Assembly: GCF_015207665.1 (NCBI RefSeq)
Contig: NZ_JADEWL010000029.1
Location: 1 to 56,017 of the forward strand
Direction: 5' to 3'
DNA from: Plectonema cf. radiosum LEGE 06105
Lineage (GTDB): Bacteria; Cyanobacteriota; Cyanobacteriia; Cyanobacteriales; Nostocaceae
Length of the DNA: 56,017 nucleotides
Numbering within the stretch: position 1 is the stretch's first letter; the number at the start of each line of letters is the position of its first letter. The notes under the pieces are model-generated. The model was given only the letters and a program-made list of their open reading frames with translations. It did no database searches and was not told where the DNA came from. Below are positions 1-9,677 of this stretch, one piece after another. Position numbers and translations under genes: made by a program.

Positions 1-20
1 TCTCCCCATCTCCCCATCCT

Positions 21-2186
21 TTAATTCCGATGCACTCCTGTTGAATACTCTTCCGGATTTAAAACTTCTGAGTCTTCTTGTTCAATATCTGAAATTGGTT
101 CTTCAAAGGTGAAATTGACATCAGCACCGTTGATAACTACTCCTAATAAACCCATGTCAGATTCGACTAATTCATCAACGGCTTCACCCAATACATTTTC
201 TTGAGTGTAATTCGGTCGAGTTACCATAATCATACCGTCGCTATAAGGATGAATTAGTAACGCATCGTTTGATAAACCCAAGGGTGTTGTATCTAAAATT
301 ACTAAGTCAAATCTTTCTCTGGCATCCTCAATTAATCGCCGTAATTCGCTTGATTCTAAGACTGCGGCTGATTGGCGTAATGGTCCAGGACTTGGTACTA
401 TGTATAAATTTTCTACATCGGGAACAAGGCGAATGCATTCGCTGTTGGCATAATAGCGTAGGGGTTCAATATTGGCATTGGAATCGGGATTTACCTTCAA
501 CGATTCACAACGAGATGGCGATCGCAAATCTGTTTCGATAATAATGGTGCGTTTTCCGGCGCGAGCGGAGGCAATACCCAAGTTATAAGCGCTTGTTGTT
601 TTACCTTCTAAACTACCAGTACTAGTAATTAACACTACTTTTACTTTTTTACCACCGATGCGACGCAAATTAGAACGGAATTTTTCTAAGAATTCCATGT
701 AGGGAGAATCGGCAGAAATTACTACGGGAACAAGTTTTTGGTCGCTGTCTTCAATGGGCATTATAGGTAATTCTGCAAGTAGCAAAACTTCTCGCTGCTT
801 GAGAGCGTTGCGAATATCTTCTTTGGTTTTGAAAGTACCTTCAAGGGAACCTAACAAGAAGATTACACCACCACCAATTAATAATCCTAAGAAACCACCT
901 ATACCTAAAGTTATCGGTATACTCTTAGCAGTTGATTCCTCTGGTATAACCACTGGTGGTTGAGCGATTGCTAAAGTACTTACAGTTTCTGCTTCTGCGG
1001 TTTTGGCATCGACTAATTTGGCCTGCATCTGATCATAGACAGCTTTTTTTAAACCAACCTGCTGTAATAATCGCGATCGCTCTAGTTGCTTATTCGGTAT
1101 AAGAGCATAATCTCGCTGTAGTTTGGCTTTTTCTTGTACTAAATCAATTGATTGCCTTTGTAAAGTTTCTCGTTGAGTTTGTAAAGCAACCAGTTGATTT
1201 GCTAACTGCTGTCTGGCTGGATCTAAATTACTTTGAGCGCGAACACCGGAAACATTAGGTAAAGGAGCAAGGGCACCACCACCACCAACTACCTCGTTGG
1301 CACGTTCTTGCAACAGTCGTTCATAAGCATCTTTTTGACGCTGCAACTGAATCATATTAGGATGAGTAGGACGCAAGTCTTTTCTGAAAACCTCCATCTG
1401 GGATTCAACTTGATAAATTTGACTGCGTAAATTGGCAATAATTGGATCTGCGCTCAACGCCGAAGAAGTATATGCTTGCTGAGGACTCAATCCCAATCTT
1501 TGCTGCAAGCTACGAATTTGAGCATCAATACCAGAAATAGTCAATTTAATTAGTCTTTCCTGATTTTGGCTACCTGTAATTGCGTTGAGCAAACTACCAT
1601 CTTCAGCAGCTAGTATTGCGGGACGTTCTATTCTGTCGTATTGTTCGAGTTTTTTCTCAGCCTCTTGTAATTCTTTGTTAACAAAAGGTAGTCTTTCCTC
1701 AATTTTGTCGATAATTGCTTGTAATCGTCCGGTGTTAATCTCGGCGCTTAATTGCACCATTGCTTCCATTAAACCAAGTACTGTTTGTTGCGCTCTTTTA
1801 CCGTCGGTATCTTGGTATTTAATGCTAATAATTGCACCATTTAACTGCCCGTCAGCGGCTATTTCGGGTATGCTAACTGCAACATTGCTACCAATTTTTT
1901 TTGGCTTTACATTAACTTTGGTTGCAACAGCTTCAATGACTTTATCTTGTAGTAAGACTTCTTTCGATAACGCCAAACCTCTTTGCTGAATTTCAGTACC
2001 CGTTGCGGAAAAACTCACTGGTGGACGGGTATAGGTTAAAGCACCAGCGGCTGTAAATTTGGGTGCTGGTTCTGGTTGTACGGCTAATATGGTTGACCCT
2101 GCGACAACCAAACCAAAACTTGCCAATCCAATCCATTTGTATTTATCGAAAGCAATTAAATAGCGTTTAACAATCGGTGGAGTCAT
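21..2186 (-). CDS. Polysaccharide chain-length / tyrosine autokinase-like protein (Wzz-BY-kinase type)
   Basis: This 721-residue inner-membrane protein probably controls chain length and export of an exopolysaccharide. It has an N-terminal membrane helix near residues 19-36, a long periplasmic coiled-coil region (about 140-410), a second helix near 427-449 (IGGFLGLLIGGGVIFLLG) and a cytoplasmic P-loop ATPase domain. Visible nucleotide-binding motifs are Walker A (TSTGSLEGKTT), Walker A' (IIIETDLRSPS) and Walker B (DLVILDTTPLG). This is the Wzz plus CpsD/CapB architecture of bacterial tyrosine kinases. The usual C-terminal tyrosine cluster is missing: the tail has a single Tyr (EEYSTGVHRN). 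It lies 66 bp downstream of the Wza-like gene and is probably co-transcribed with it. Family assignment is firm; autokinase activity is uncertain. Confidence 0.9.
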   Translation of the reverse strand: MTPPIVKRYLIAFDKYKWIGLASFGLVVAGSTILAVQPEPAPKFTAAGALTYTRPPVSFSATGTEIQQRGLALSKEVLLQDKVIEAVATKVNVKPKKIGSNVAVSIPEIAADGQLNGAIISIKYQDTDGKRAQQTVLGLMEAMVQLSAEINTGRLQAIIDKIEERLPFVNKELQEAEKKLEQYDRIERPAILAAEDGSLLNAITGSQNQERLIKLTISGIDAQIRSLQQRLGLSPQQAYTSSALSADPIIANLRSQIYQVESQMEVFRKDLRPTHPNMIQLQRQKDAYERLLQERANEVVGGGGALAPLPNVSGVRAQSNLDPARQQLANQLVALQTQRETLQRQSIDLVQEKAKLQRDYALIPNKQLERSRLLQQVGLKKAVYDQMQAKLVDAKTAEAETVSTLAIAQPPVVIPEESTAKSIPITLGIGGFLGLLIGGGVIFLLGSLEGTFKTKEDIRNALKQREVLLLAELPIMPIEDSDQKLVPVVISADSPYMEFLEKFRSNLRRIGGKKVKVVLITSTGSLEGKTTSAYNLGIASARAGKRTIIIETDLRSPSRCESLKVNPDSNANIEPLRYYANSECIRLVPDVENLYIVPSPGPLRQSAAVLESSELRRLIEDARERFDLVILDTTPLGLSNDALLIHPYSDGMIMVTRPNYTQENVLGEAVDELVESDMGLLGVVINGADVNFTFEEPISDIEQEDSEVLNPEEYSTGVHRN

Positions 2187-2252
2187 GGTAAAAGTAGATA
2201 CAAACAGAATTGACGGCAGATCGGAACTATATCAGTTGATTTATATTGAGAT

Positions 2253-3632
2253 TTAAAAACTAAAGGTTTCAAAAAAGCGCACAAAAGATTGAATATCAAA
2301 GAAAGGTCTAGTAGCATTTGAAAGAACATTGGTAATTTTACCAATCAAATTTCGACCGACAATAATCACATCGTTATCTTGCAATGGTACATTTTGGGAA
2401 GCATCTCCTCTAAGTACTCTTCTTCCGTTTAGTTTCTGGGTAATGGCTCTACCTTGTTCTGGATCAAAGCGGACTAAAGCAATGTTCGTTAAGTCGGAAC
2501 GACCAATACTTACACTTCCCAAAGCATCAATAAAGCTGCTACCGCTAGGTAAATTTTGGGTAATGATTGCGCCATTCGCATAATTGAGTACGCGGACTCT
2601 AATTACAGGTTGTGCTAAAGATGAACGTGCAACTATATTACGGTCATAACCATCATCTGTACCGATTTCGCGACGGGGAATAATTATGGAATCACCATCT
2701 TGTAAGCGTAATGAAGCGAAAGTACCACCATTCAATAAAGGACTGTACAAATCAATATTTTGTGAGACGGTGGAACCATCAATCAATTTGCGACGTACTT
2801 GCACTTGTCGTAAATCCGCTGCTATCGTTGAACCTCCAGCTATCCGTAGAACATCAAGAACACTCGGTTGTGGAGTCCCTACGGGATAAACTCCTGGTCT
2901 GGTGATTTCTCCGGCAACATTTACTTGGACAAGTCGCGGCGATATCAAGGAAACTGTGACTACCGGGTCTACTTGAATTCGCTCTAAACTCAACCGAATT
3001 TTTTCTTGGGCTTCTTCTAAAGTTAAACCTTGTACCGAGACTTTCCCCAGTCGTGGAACTGTGATGTTACCTTCTAAATCAACTTGCGTCTGAAAATTTA
3101 TTGGAGGACGTTGTGCAGCTAATGATACAGTAACACTGGGTTCGACTACAAAACGATTCAAGCCAGCCCGAATCTTTGCTTGTGCTTGTTCTAAGGTTAA
3201 ACCTTGCAGCGATACAGTTCCTACCAAGGGTACTACAACAGTTCCCTGTCGATTAATCGATGCTTGAAAGCTCAAATCTGGAAAACGCTGCACTATTACA
3301 GTAATTCCATCTCCTTCTCCTAAACGGTAAGCTCCTTGGGGTGATTCCACAAATATAGCTACCCCATCACCCGCTCCTAATAGATATCGAGTAAATACAG
3401 GCGAAATTTCTCCATCGTCATTTGCAGGTAGCGGAGCTAAAAACTCCGGGTCGCTTGGAGGTGCGGGAATTGATTGGATAGAGTTGTTTTCTGGGGGTAT
3501 TTGAGCAAAAGCAGGTTGAGAAGCTGTTACAAAAAAAACACTTACTTGAAGACTAGCGACGCAAAAAGCGTTGAATCCACGCATATAACCTAATCGAGTT
3601 CTAAATATCTGTGCTTTATCAGCTTGAAGCAA
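2253..3632 (-). CDS. Polysaccharide export protein, Wza/SLBB family
   Basis: This 459-residue secreted or outer-membrane protein likely forms the export channel for the polymer handled by the adjacent Wzz/kinase protein. A signal peptide is visible (FNAFCVASLQVSVFFV then ASQPAFAQ). A second Met at residue 17 (about 3584) gives a more typical signal peptide and may be the true start. Two tandem poly-export units follow, each ending in a LxGLTLEQAQAKI-like segment (GTVSLQGLTLEQAQAKI and GKVSVQGLTLEEAQEKI), then SLBB-type beta-grasp regions (VNVAGEITRPGVYPVG). It is the upstream partner of the chain-length gene in the same orientation. Confidence 0.9.
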   Translation of the reverse strand: MLQADKAQIFRTRLGYMRGFNAFCVASLQVSVFFVTASQPAFAQIPPENNSIQSIPAPPSDPEFLAPLPANDDGEISPVFTRYLLGAGDGVAIFVESPQGAYRLGEGDGITVIVQRFPDLSFQASINRQGTVVVPLVGTVSLQGLTLEQAQAKIRAGLNRFVVEPSVTVSLAAQRPPINFQTQVDLEGNITVPRLGKVSVQGLTLEEAQEKIRLSLERIQVDPVVTVSLISPRLVQVNVAGEITRPGVYPVGTPQPSVLDVLRIAGGSTIAADLRQVQVRRKLIDGSTVSQNIDLYSPLLNGGTFASLRLQDGDSIIIPRREIGTDDGYDRNIVARSSLAQPVIRVRVLNYANGAIITQNLPSGSSFIDALGSVSIGRSDLTNIALVRFDPEQGRAITQKLNGRRVLRGDASQNVPLQDNDVIIVGRNLIGKITNVLSNATRPFFDIQSFVRFFETFSF

Positions 3633-3816
3633 TAAAAATAGCGTTAAGCGGTCTATTAAAAAAAACTAAAGACTTAAAAAATATTTTTTATATTTTCTTT
3701 TTTTACATATTATTTATACTTCTCCTAGTAAAATTACCGTTAGTAATCTCATGTAAATTTTCTACTCCCTACTCCCTACTCCCTTAACTCAACAGACAAA
3801 TTCAAAAATCTGCGAA

Positions 3817-4530
3817 TCAAGAATTAAAATCAAATAATTTAGTTTGCACGGTTTGAGCAATAGACTTTACTTGTTGCCAAGTTGTTTCTACTTGCCCAAA
3901 AGGCTCCATTGGAATAAATAAACTAACAGCAACCCACGGAACACGCTGCTTGTGCCACTGTGCTAACTGGTCTGCCCAAAACCAGTTTAAAGGTGAAAAA
4001 TGTCCGCTGTTAGGCATAGCGTACCATTGCAATACAGCAAAACTTTGATTTTTGGTGGATGCACGGAAAAATTTCGCTTTTACCTTAGTTTCGTCTTTTA
4101 GTTGTGACTGTTTAACCGTAAATTCCCCTTGCCGAGATTGAGCAACCTGCCACTCTCCCCATTGCATTCTTCCCCAACTATCAATTTCACTCCACTCTAC
4201 CTGTGGTTGCTCTTTTGGTCCATTTTGAGGCAACAACAACAATATAGCTGTTTGCTTGCCATTCTCTTTTTCCATAACTTGTAAAGACCATTTACCTGAA
4301 CCCAATTTCTGTTCTTGTTGTTGAGTAATTTTCCAACCAGGTAATATCAAGCCGGTTTTACGCAATTCTTTCAATTCCCGGAGGTTAGTAATGGGTGGTG
4401 GTTGTTTCCATCGCCAATTGCCTTGGAGATATCCAGGTAATGCCCCTATCCCCAGTAGCAGCAATAATAGGATAAGGGCTGCTATCTGCAAAAATTGACG
4501 TTCCTTAAAAAATCGGGAAAGGGAAATCAT
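3817..4530 (-). CDS. Cyanoexosortase system-associated protein
   Basis: This 237-residue protein has one N-terminal membrane helix (FLQIAALILLLLLLGIGALP, about residues 13-32) and a soluble domain rich in Trp and Gln. It begins about 195 bp downstream of the exosortase gene on the same strand. In cyanobacteria a single-pass protein of this size typically accompanies the exosortase and is named after it. The motif LPGWKITQQQEQKLGSGKW and the later QWYAMP fit my recollection of that family, which is recognition by eye and not a profile search. Its biochemical role is not established. Most likely it assists sorting or anchoring of exosortase substrates at the cytoplasmic membrane. Confidence 0.7.
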   Translation of the reverse strand: MISLSRFFKERQFLQIAALILLLLLLGIGALPGYLQGNWRWKQPPPITNLRELKELRKTGLILPGWKITQQQEQKLGSGKWSLQVMEKENGKQTAILLLLPQNGPKEQPQVEWSEIDSWGRMQWGEWQVAQSRQGEFTVKQSQLKDETKVKAKFFRASTKNQSFAVLQWYAMPNSGHFSPLNWFWADQLAQWHKQRVPWVAVSLFIPMEPFGQVETTWQQVKSIAQTVQTKLFDFNS

Positions 4531-4724
4531 TAGTCAAACAATTTTGGATTTTAGATTTGGGATTTGGGATTGACCTCGTGAATCAATCCGGAGACTTTTA
4601 CCATCAAGGAATGATTGGTCAAGTGTTAACTGCAAAAAACAAAATTGTACTTTTTATCCTGACGCTTTGAGTTCAGTAATTTCAACAGTACTTTATTTAT
4701 TATGCAGTATTGACAACAGAAATT

Positions 4725-5618
4725 TTACTGAATTTCATCTTGTAAATCCATTGAATTTTCGGAAAAATAACTATCGATCCAATTAATTACTGGTATTAAC
4801 GTCAGTAGCATCAAAGCGGAATACAAATCCCCGCCCCAACTGTCGTGCAACCAATGAAAAGCACCATCTTGTCCCGTAGCATGAAAAAAGGTTAGTAAAG
4901 TATTGCGAATGATATTTGCGGTAACGCTGATTATCGCTGCTGTTGATAAAAACCAAATGCTTTTGCGTCGAGATGATAAAGTCTCAGTCCAATAAAGCAG
5001 GATTAAACCAACGTACATCGTAGTAAACAGCATTTTTAACCCTGCACAGTAAGGTGCAACTTCTACGATGCGTCCGTTTGCGTATATGTTAATTCCATCT
5101 ACAACTATAGGTAGACCAAGCTGATTAAGTATAAAGCCAGCAGTACCAGCAATAAAGCTTTGCAAAGGCAAAGTAAAAGGTGCTATTAAGTATGGTACTG
5201 AGTTAGGTGTTGCCAGCAGAATTAGTACTAAAGGAAAACCCTGTAATTTAAAACCTGCAATTCCTTTTAACCACAAACACAATCCAGCCAATATTACAGG
5301 AAAAGAAAGGTTTACCCATTCACCAACTCCGCTCAGATAAAAAACTCCTCCGATTACTAACAATATGCCACCCAAGATATGACTTCTATTCGCTAATCTT
5401 TGCCATTTTTTCCGATTCATCCAAACTAGATAAGCCGCAAATGGAAAACCAATCATGCCGTGACTAAAATATTCGTGTTCTATACTAATATTCTTGTTTA
5501 GCCAACCGTCGAACCAATAATATATTAAGGGAGCATAAAGCAATATCAAGATAGCTAATATTGCGAAATCAAATAATTTTGGTGCAATTGAATATTTTGC
5601 TTGGCGCTGAGTTAACAT
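4725..5618 (-). CDS. Cyanoexosortase (EpsH family transpeptidase), probably B type
   Basis: This 297-residue polytopic membrane protein has about eight hydrophobic segments. The three exosortase catalytic residues are visible in the right order: Cys191 in EVAPYCAGLKM, Arg238 in TANIIRNTLLTFFHA and His258 in FHWLHDSWGG. Exosortases are predicted to cleave PEP-CTERM-type sorting tails and couple the protein to an extracellular polymer. The N-terminal stretch WLNKNISIEHEYFSHG resembles the B subtype from memory, so the subtype is tentative. The neighbours (associated protein downstream, EPS export genes beyond) are typical for exosortase loci. No protein in the window carries an obvious PEP-CTERM tail, so the substrate is encoded elsewhere. 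Confidence 0.85.
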   Translation of the reverse strand: MLTQRQAKYSIAPKLFDFAILAILILLYAPLIYYWFDGWLNKNISIEHEYFSHGMIGFPFAAYLVWMNRKKWQRLANRSHILGGILLVIGGVFYLSGVGEWVNLSFPVILAGLCLWLKGIAGFKLQGFPLVLILLATPNSVPYLIAPFTLPLQSFIAGTAGFILNQLGLPIVVDGINIYANGRIVEVAPYCAGLKMLFTTMYVGLILLYWTETLSSRRKSIWFLSTAAIISVTANIIRNTLLTFFHATGQDGAFHWLHDSWGGDLYSALMLLTLIPVINWIDSYFSENSMDLQDEIQ

Positions 5619-5884
5619 AATTTGAGTTGATTTAATTAAATTGTAAAATTAAATAAAAACGCCAACTGTTAAAGATTTTAGATTTTATATCTAGATTTTG
5701 GCTTTTATGATGTCTGTATTTAATGAGAAATCACAATGTTCAAAAAGTTCCATTTTGAAGCCAAATATCAGTAAAATCTCAAATCTCAAGCTGGCTCCTG
5801 GGAAAAAATACCTACTCCTAAAATCCTAAACAGATTACCGATAAATTTCTTGTTTTCCTATTCCCTATTTTCTCAAATCAGCTT

Positions 5885-7051
5885 TTAAATATGAAGCAAT
5901 TTCTCTTGTCTTTCACTTACTGCTGATGCAATAACTGCTGCTACTTCTTTAATTTGGCTGCTGGTTAATCCGGGATACATTGGTAAGGATAATATTTGTT
6001 TGGCTAGCTTTTCAGAATGAGGAAAGTCTCCGATTTCATAGCCTAAATCGCTGAAAGCAGGCTGGAGATGACAAGGAATCGGGTAATGAATTCCTGTTTG
6101 AATTCCCACATCGGCAAGTTTTTCTTGAATTTGTTCTCTTTCTAGAGAACATTCAGCTTCCGCTTTGATTACATAAAGGTGATAAACGTGTCCGTCAGCA
6201 CTTTTATTTTCTATGGGAGTAATTCCCCAAGATTGTAAAGGTGCTAATTCGCGATCATACTCCTGAGCTATCCTCAAACGATCGGCATTCCACTCTTTTA
6301 AATGAGGTAACTTTTGATGCAGTACTGCTGCTTGTAAAGTGTCTAAACGACTGTTTGTACCTGATTCTACATGAAAATATTTTTGAGATGCTCCATAATT
6401 CCGTAACCGCACCATTTTTTGGGCTACTTCCTTATCTTTGGTCACTAGCATTCCACCATCACCAAATGCACCCAAGTTTTTACTAGGATAAAAACTATAT
6501 GCTGCTGCTATTCCTAAAGAACCTGCTTGATATCCATCTCTTTGAGCCAAATGTGCCTGTGCTGCATCTTCAAAAATCAATAGATTATGCTTTTCGGCAA
6601 AGTCTAATAATTCTTTCGGAGATACCATTTGACCGTACAAATGTACCGGAATAATTGCTTGAGTTTGTGATGTAATCGCATTTTCTGCTGCCCCCAGATC
6701 TATTAAAGCAGTGTTTGGGTCGCAATCAACAAAAACTGGTTTTGCACCGGCACGCAATACTCCAATTAAGGTTGCAACAAATGTATTTGCAGGCAGAATC
6801 ACCTCGGCACCAGCACCGATATTACAAGCTTGTAAACCAAGAGCGATCGCATCGGTTCCACAAGCAACCCCAACCCCGTATTCTGCACCGCAAGCAAAAG
6901 CAAATGCTGCTTCAAAATCCCGCAATGCTTTACCTAATATAAAATCTCCCCGTTCTAATACATCTTCAATCGCTTGCCGCATTTCTATTTCAATCGATTG
7001 GTGCTGTAATTTTAGGTCTACAAAGGGAATTCTGACATTTATCTGATTCAT
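5885..7051 (-). CDS. DegT/DnrJ/EryC1/StrS family PLP aminotransferase
   Basis: This is a 388-residue, full-length sugar aminotransferase of the fold-type I DegT family, which makes amino sugars on nucleotide-activated keto-sugars for surface glycans. The PLP-binding Lys is K191 in SFYPSKNLGAFGDGG. Other family motifs are the N-terminal PFVDLKLQH, the GTDAI substrate loop (CGTDAIALGL) and the EDAAQAHLA stretch that contacts the cofactor. It lies upstream of the exosortase and EPS genes on the same strand, which suggests a role in building that polymer. The exact sugar substrate cannot be read from the sequence. Confidence 0.9.
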   Translation of the reverse strand: MNQINVRIPFVDLKLQHQSIEIEMRQAIEDVLERGDFILGKALRDFEAAFAFACGAEYGVGVACGTDAIALGLQACNIGAGAEVILPANTFVATLIGVLRAGAKPVFVDCDPNTALIDLGAAENAITSQTQAIIPVHLYGQMVSPKELLDFAEKHNLLIFEDAAQAHLAQRDGYQAGSLGIAAAYSFYPSKNLGAFGDGGMLVTKDKEVAQKMVRLRNYGASQKYFHVESGTNSRLDTLQAAVLHQKLPHLKEWNADRLRIAQEYDRELAPLQSWGITPIENKSADGHVYHLYVIKAEAECSLEREQIQEKLADVGIQTGIHYPIPCHLQPAFSDLGYEIGDFPHSEKLAKQILSLPMYPGLTSSQIKEVAAVIASAVSERQEKLLHI

Positions 7052-7611
7052 CTAATCCGCAACCTCTTTAAATGAATATTAAAACTTTTTGACAACAGCC
7101 TGTTCTATTTATGACTAAATACTGAGAAATTAGCAAATAAAATATATAAAGTTTTTGTAAATATTACATGAAAACAATTTTATCTTAAGCTGCATTCACT
7201 ATTTAAGTTGTGCTTGGCTATTTTTTATCTAATTTTGTCTTATTTTTATGATGTTTAATTATTTGATGATTTCCTCAAAAATTAAACAATTCATTGGTAT
7301 ACAATATTTCCAAATTATTGCAATTTGGCTTGTATAAGTATTTAATTTGATAATTGACTGTTATTTTGATTTGGGATGAGTGATATTTTTAAATCATTAA
7401 AATAAAAATTGATTAATAATTATAAGTGAATTTACTCAAAATATTTGAATTTCTTTGGATTTAACTGATGATTTTTCAGTTGCATTTAATTATCATTCAT
7501 AGCCTTTTCAAAAAGAATGACAACAGTGTATTTACAAAGATAAATATCATCATCATCAAATTAAGTAGACTCACGGTAATCATTTAATAAATAAAAAAAT
7601 CCCCGTTGACT

Positions 7612-7682
7612 ACTTGTTTTATGGCAATTATTTGAGCCTAGATAAAATTGGCAACCAAAGTCATTTTATCTATAAAACGGGT
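7612..7682 (+). other. Candidate structured 5' leader in a 778-bp gap
   Basis: The gap 7052-7829 is AT-rich and carries no convincing gene. Within it, 7612-7624 (acttgttttatgg) can pair with 7670-7682 (ctataaaacgggt) over 13 positions, three of them G-U if transcribed from the plus strand. A smaller inner stem pairs 7641-7648 (gataaaat) with 7663-7670 (attttatc). The structure ends about 150 bp before the GAF sensor gene and could be part of its leader, or a terminator-like fold. No known riboswitch class was recognised. Confidence 0.3.
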
Positions 7683-7835
7683 ACTTACAGGTAAGATAAA
7701 TTTCCCGGTTGATAAAAAAAAAATTCAAACCTGTTTGTCTGAGGTGAATTTGGGGAATGCTTAAGAATAGTAAAGACCTCGAAATAACGGTTAGATGAAA
7801 TACAGTTTCCAAGAAATATCAAGGTAGCAGTGGTA

Positions 7836-9386
7836 ATGGTAGAGCCTCAAAATAAAATGTTTGCCCCGAAAGATGGTTGGTCAACCCCTGAAAATGAAGA
7901 GCAGCAACGTCTTCAAGCTTTATTGAAGCTAGGTTTGCGGCAGCCAGAAACAATCCCGGTTTTTGAAGAAGCCACTCAAACTGCTGCTCACTTTATCGAA
8001 GCACCTATTTCGATTCTGGGATTTGTGGATCATGAACGTCATTGGTTCAAGTCAGCAGTGGGTTTATCCCGATTGGGACTGATGAATCAATTAGCACAAA
8101 CTCGTCAATTATCACGTCAAGAATCTTTCTGCACCCAGGTAGTAGAAAACGCGCAAATGGTAGTGATTCAAGATACTCGCAAGTTGGATAAAGCGGAACT
8201 AGTATCTAGTAAGTTAGTGCAAGACTATGGGATTCGTGCTTATTTAGGAGTACCACTGATTGACGCAGAAGGTAATTGTTTGGGTGCGTTGGCTGTGATG
8301 GATTTAATTCCACGCAATTTCACAACTCGCGACATCGAGTTTTTACAAATCATTGCTCGTTGGAGCATGAGTGAATTTGAACGCAATCGATTACTGCAAG
8401 CACCTCCACTCAGAAATAGTTCTTCTAGAACAAATCACAAATTCCAAGAGTCCAATACCTCGGAAATCAAAATCACTACACCAGCTTTTCAAGACTCGGT
8501 TTTTACCAGTCAATTGAAATTGCAGCTTTTAGGACAGTTAACCATGGAACTACGTACCCCCTTAACATCAGTGCTGGGTATGGCTAGTGTTTTAGGACGA
8601 GAAATTTATGGTCCTTTAACAACTAAGCAAAGAGAATATCTAGAGATTATTCAACATAGTGGTAGATATTTGCTTTCTTTGGTAAATGAGATTTCTGAGT
8701 TGGGAGCAATGGATGATACAAATACCGAACTAAATCTCACACCCGTAGATATTGAAATGCTCTGTCAACAAGCTATCAATACTTTAGAAGAAGCAGCAGC
8801 CCGTCGCGAGCAAGATATTCGTCTATCTATAGAACCCGGACGAAATCGTATTTTGCCATTAGATAAAGATAAAGTGCGGCAAATTTTGTATCACCTGATT
8901 TTTAGCGTGATTCAGCTTTCTGCAACAGGTAGTGTGGTGAGGATTCATGTTTCTTACAAAGAAGATGCCCTAAACCTGACGATTTGGGTTTCTCATCCTT
9001 GGTTGGGAGAAGGAATAACTGAAGTAGATCCTTATTTCCGTCTTGCTGAGATATCTTCGATGGAACTCGCATCCGATATCACCTCAGCTTTCAAAACTAA
9101 TTTAGGAAATCCAGAAAAAGTCATCAGTTTACCGAGGCGCAGCGATATTTTTCCCGCAACCGAGAATATTTCTTCGGGTGGAACTGCTGTTGATTCATCC
9201 GAAGTTGAAAGTCGATCGCAATCTGGTGGGGTGTCTCGCGAAACCCTAGGCTTATTACTTAGCTGTCAGTTAGCAGAGTTACACGGTGGTGAAATCACAA
9301 TTCAAGGTTCAACAGAATCGGGATACCGCTATGTACTTTGTTTACCGATAGAGGCGGACAGTGCTGAAACTGTAGCAGATGTATAA
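7836..9386 (+). CDS. GAF-domain sensor with degenerate histidine kinase module
   Basis: The ATG at 7836 is preferred over the GTG at 7830 two codons upstream; an AAGG lies 11 bp before it. The protein (about 516 residues) has an N-terminal GAF domain (about 35-185; FVDHERHWFKSAVG and YGIRAYLGVPLI) and a C-terminal HisKA/HATPase-like region. The dimerisation helix reads LGQLTMELRTPLTSVLGMA. The position normally held by the phosphoacceptor His (SHELRTPL) is Met (TMELRTPL). The ATPase N-box is also altered: LYHLIFSVIQLSATG replaces the usual LLNLLSNAIKFT and lacks the Mg-binding Asn. It is therefore probably a signalling pseudokinase, or it acts through a partner. The likely ligand of the GAF domain is unknown. 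Confidence 0.85.
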   Translation: MVEPQNKMFAPKDGWSTPENEEQQRLQALLKLGLRQPETIPVFEEATQTAAHFIEAPISILGFVDHERHWFKSAVGLSRLGLMNQLAQTRQLSRQESFCTQVVENAQMVVIQDTRKLDKAELVSSKLVQDYGIRAYLGVPLIDAEGNCLGALAVMDLIPRNFTTRDIEFLQIIARWSMSEFERNRLLQAPPLRNSSSRTNHKFQESNTSEIKITTPAFQDSVFTSQLKLQLLGQLTMELRTPLTSVLGMASVLGREIYGPLTTKQREYLEIIQHSGRYLLSLVNEISELGAMDDTNTELNLTPVDIEMLCQQAINTLEEAAARREQDIRLSIEPGRNRILPLDKDKVRQILYHLIFSVIQLSATGSVVRIHVSYKEDALNLTIWVSHPWLGEGITEVDPYFRLAEISSMELASDITSAFKTNLGNPEKVISLPRRSDIFPATENISSGGTAVDSSEVESRSQSGGVSRETLGLLLSCQLAELHGGEITIQGSTESGYRYVLCLPIEADSAETVADV

Positions 9387-9677
9387 ATTTGACTATACAT
9401 TCTGGAATTTAATTTTTGGCATTGGTTGCTTTCTCAACAATTTCTAATTAGTATCGGCGGGGAAATTTTCGGATTATGGGTAATTTGTAATGAGTGATGG
9501 GTAAGCGGTAATAGTTAAGCAAAAAAACTATATAAAACTATTACCCCATCAGCAATATTGGGAAGATTGACAATTAATTTTCTCAAATGCAATCTACCTT
9601 GTTACCTTTTTTGGACTAAGCACATTATTATTAGTCCAGGTTTTCGCTCGATGCTAATTAAATAAGGCTTTCCTTGT

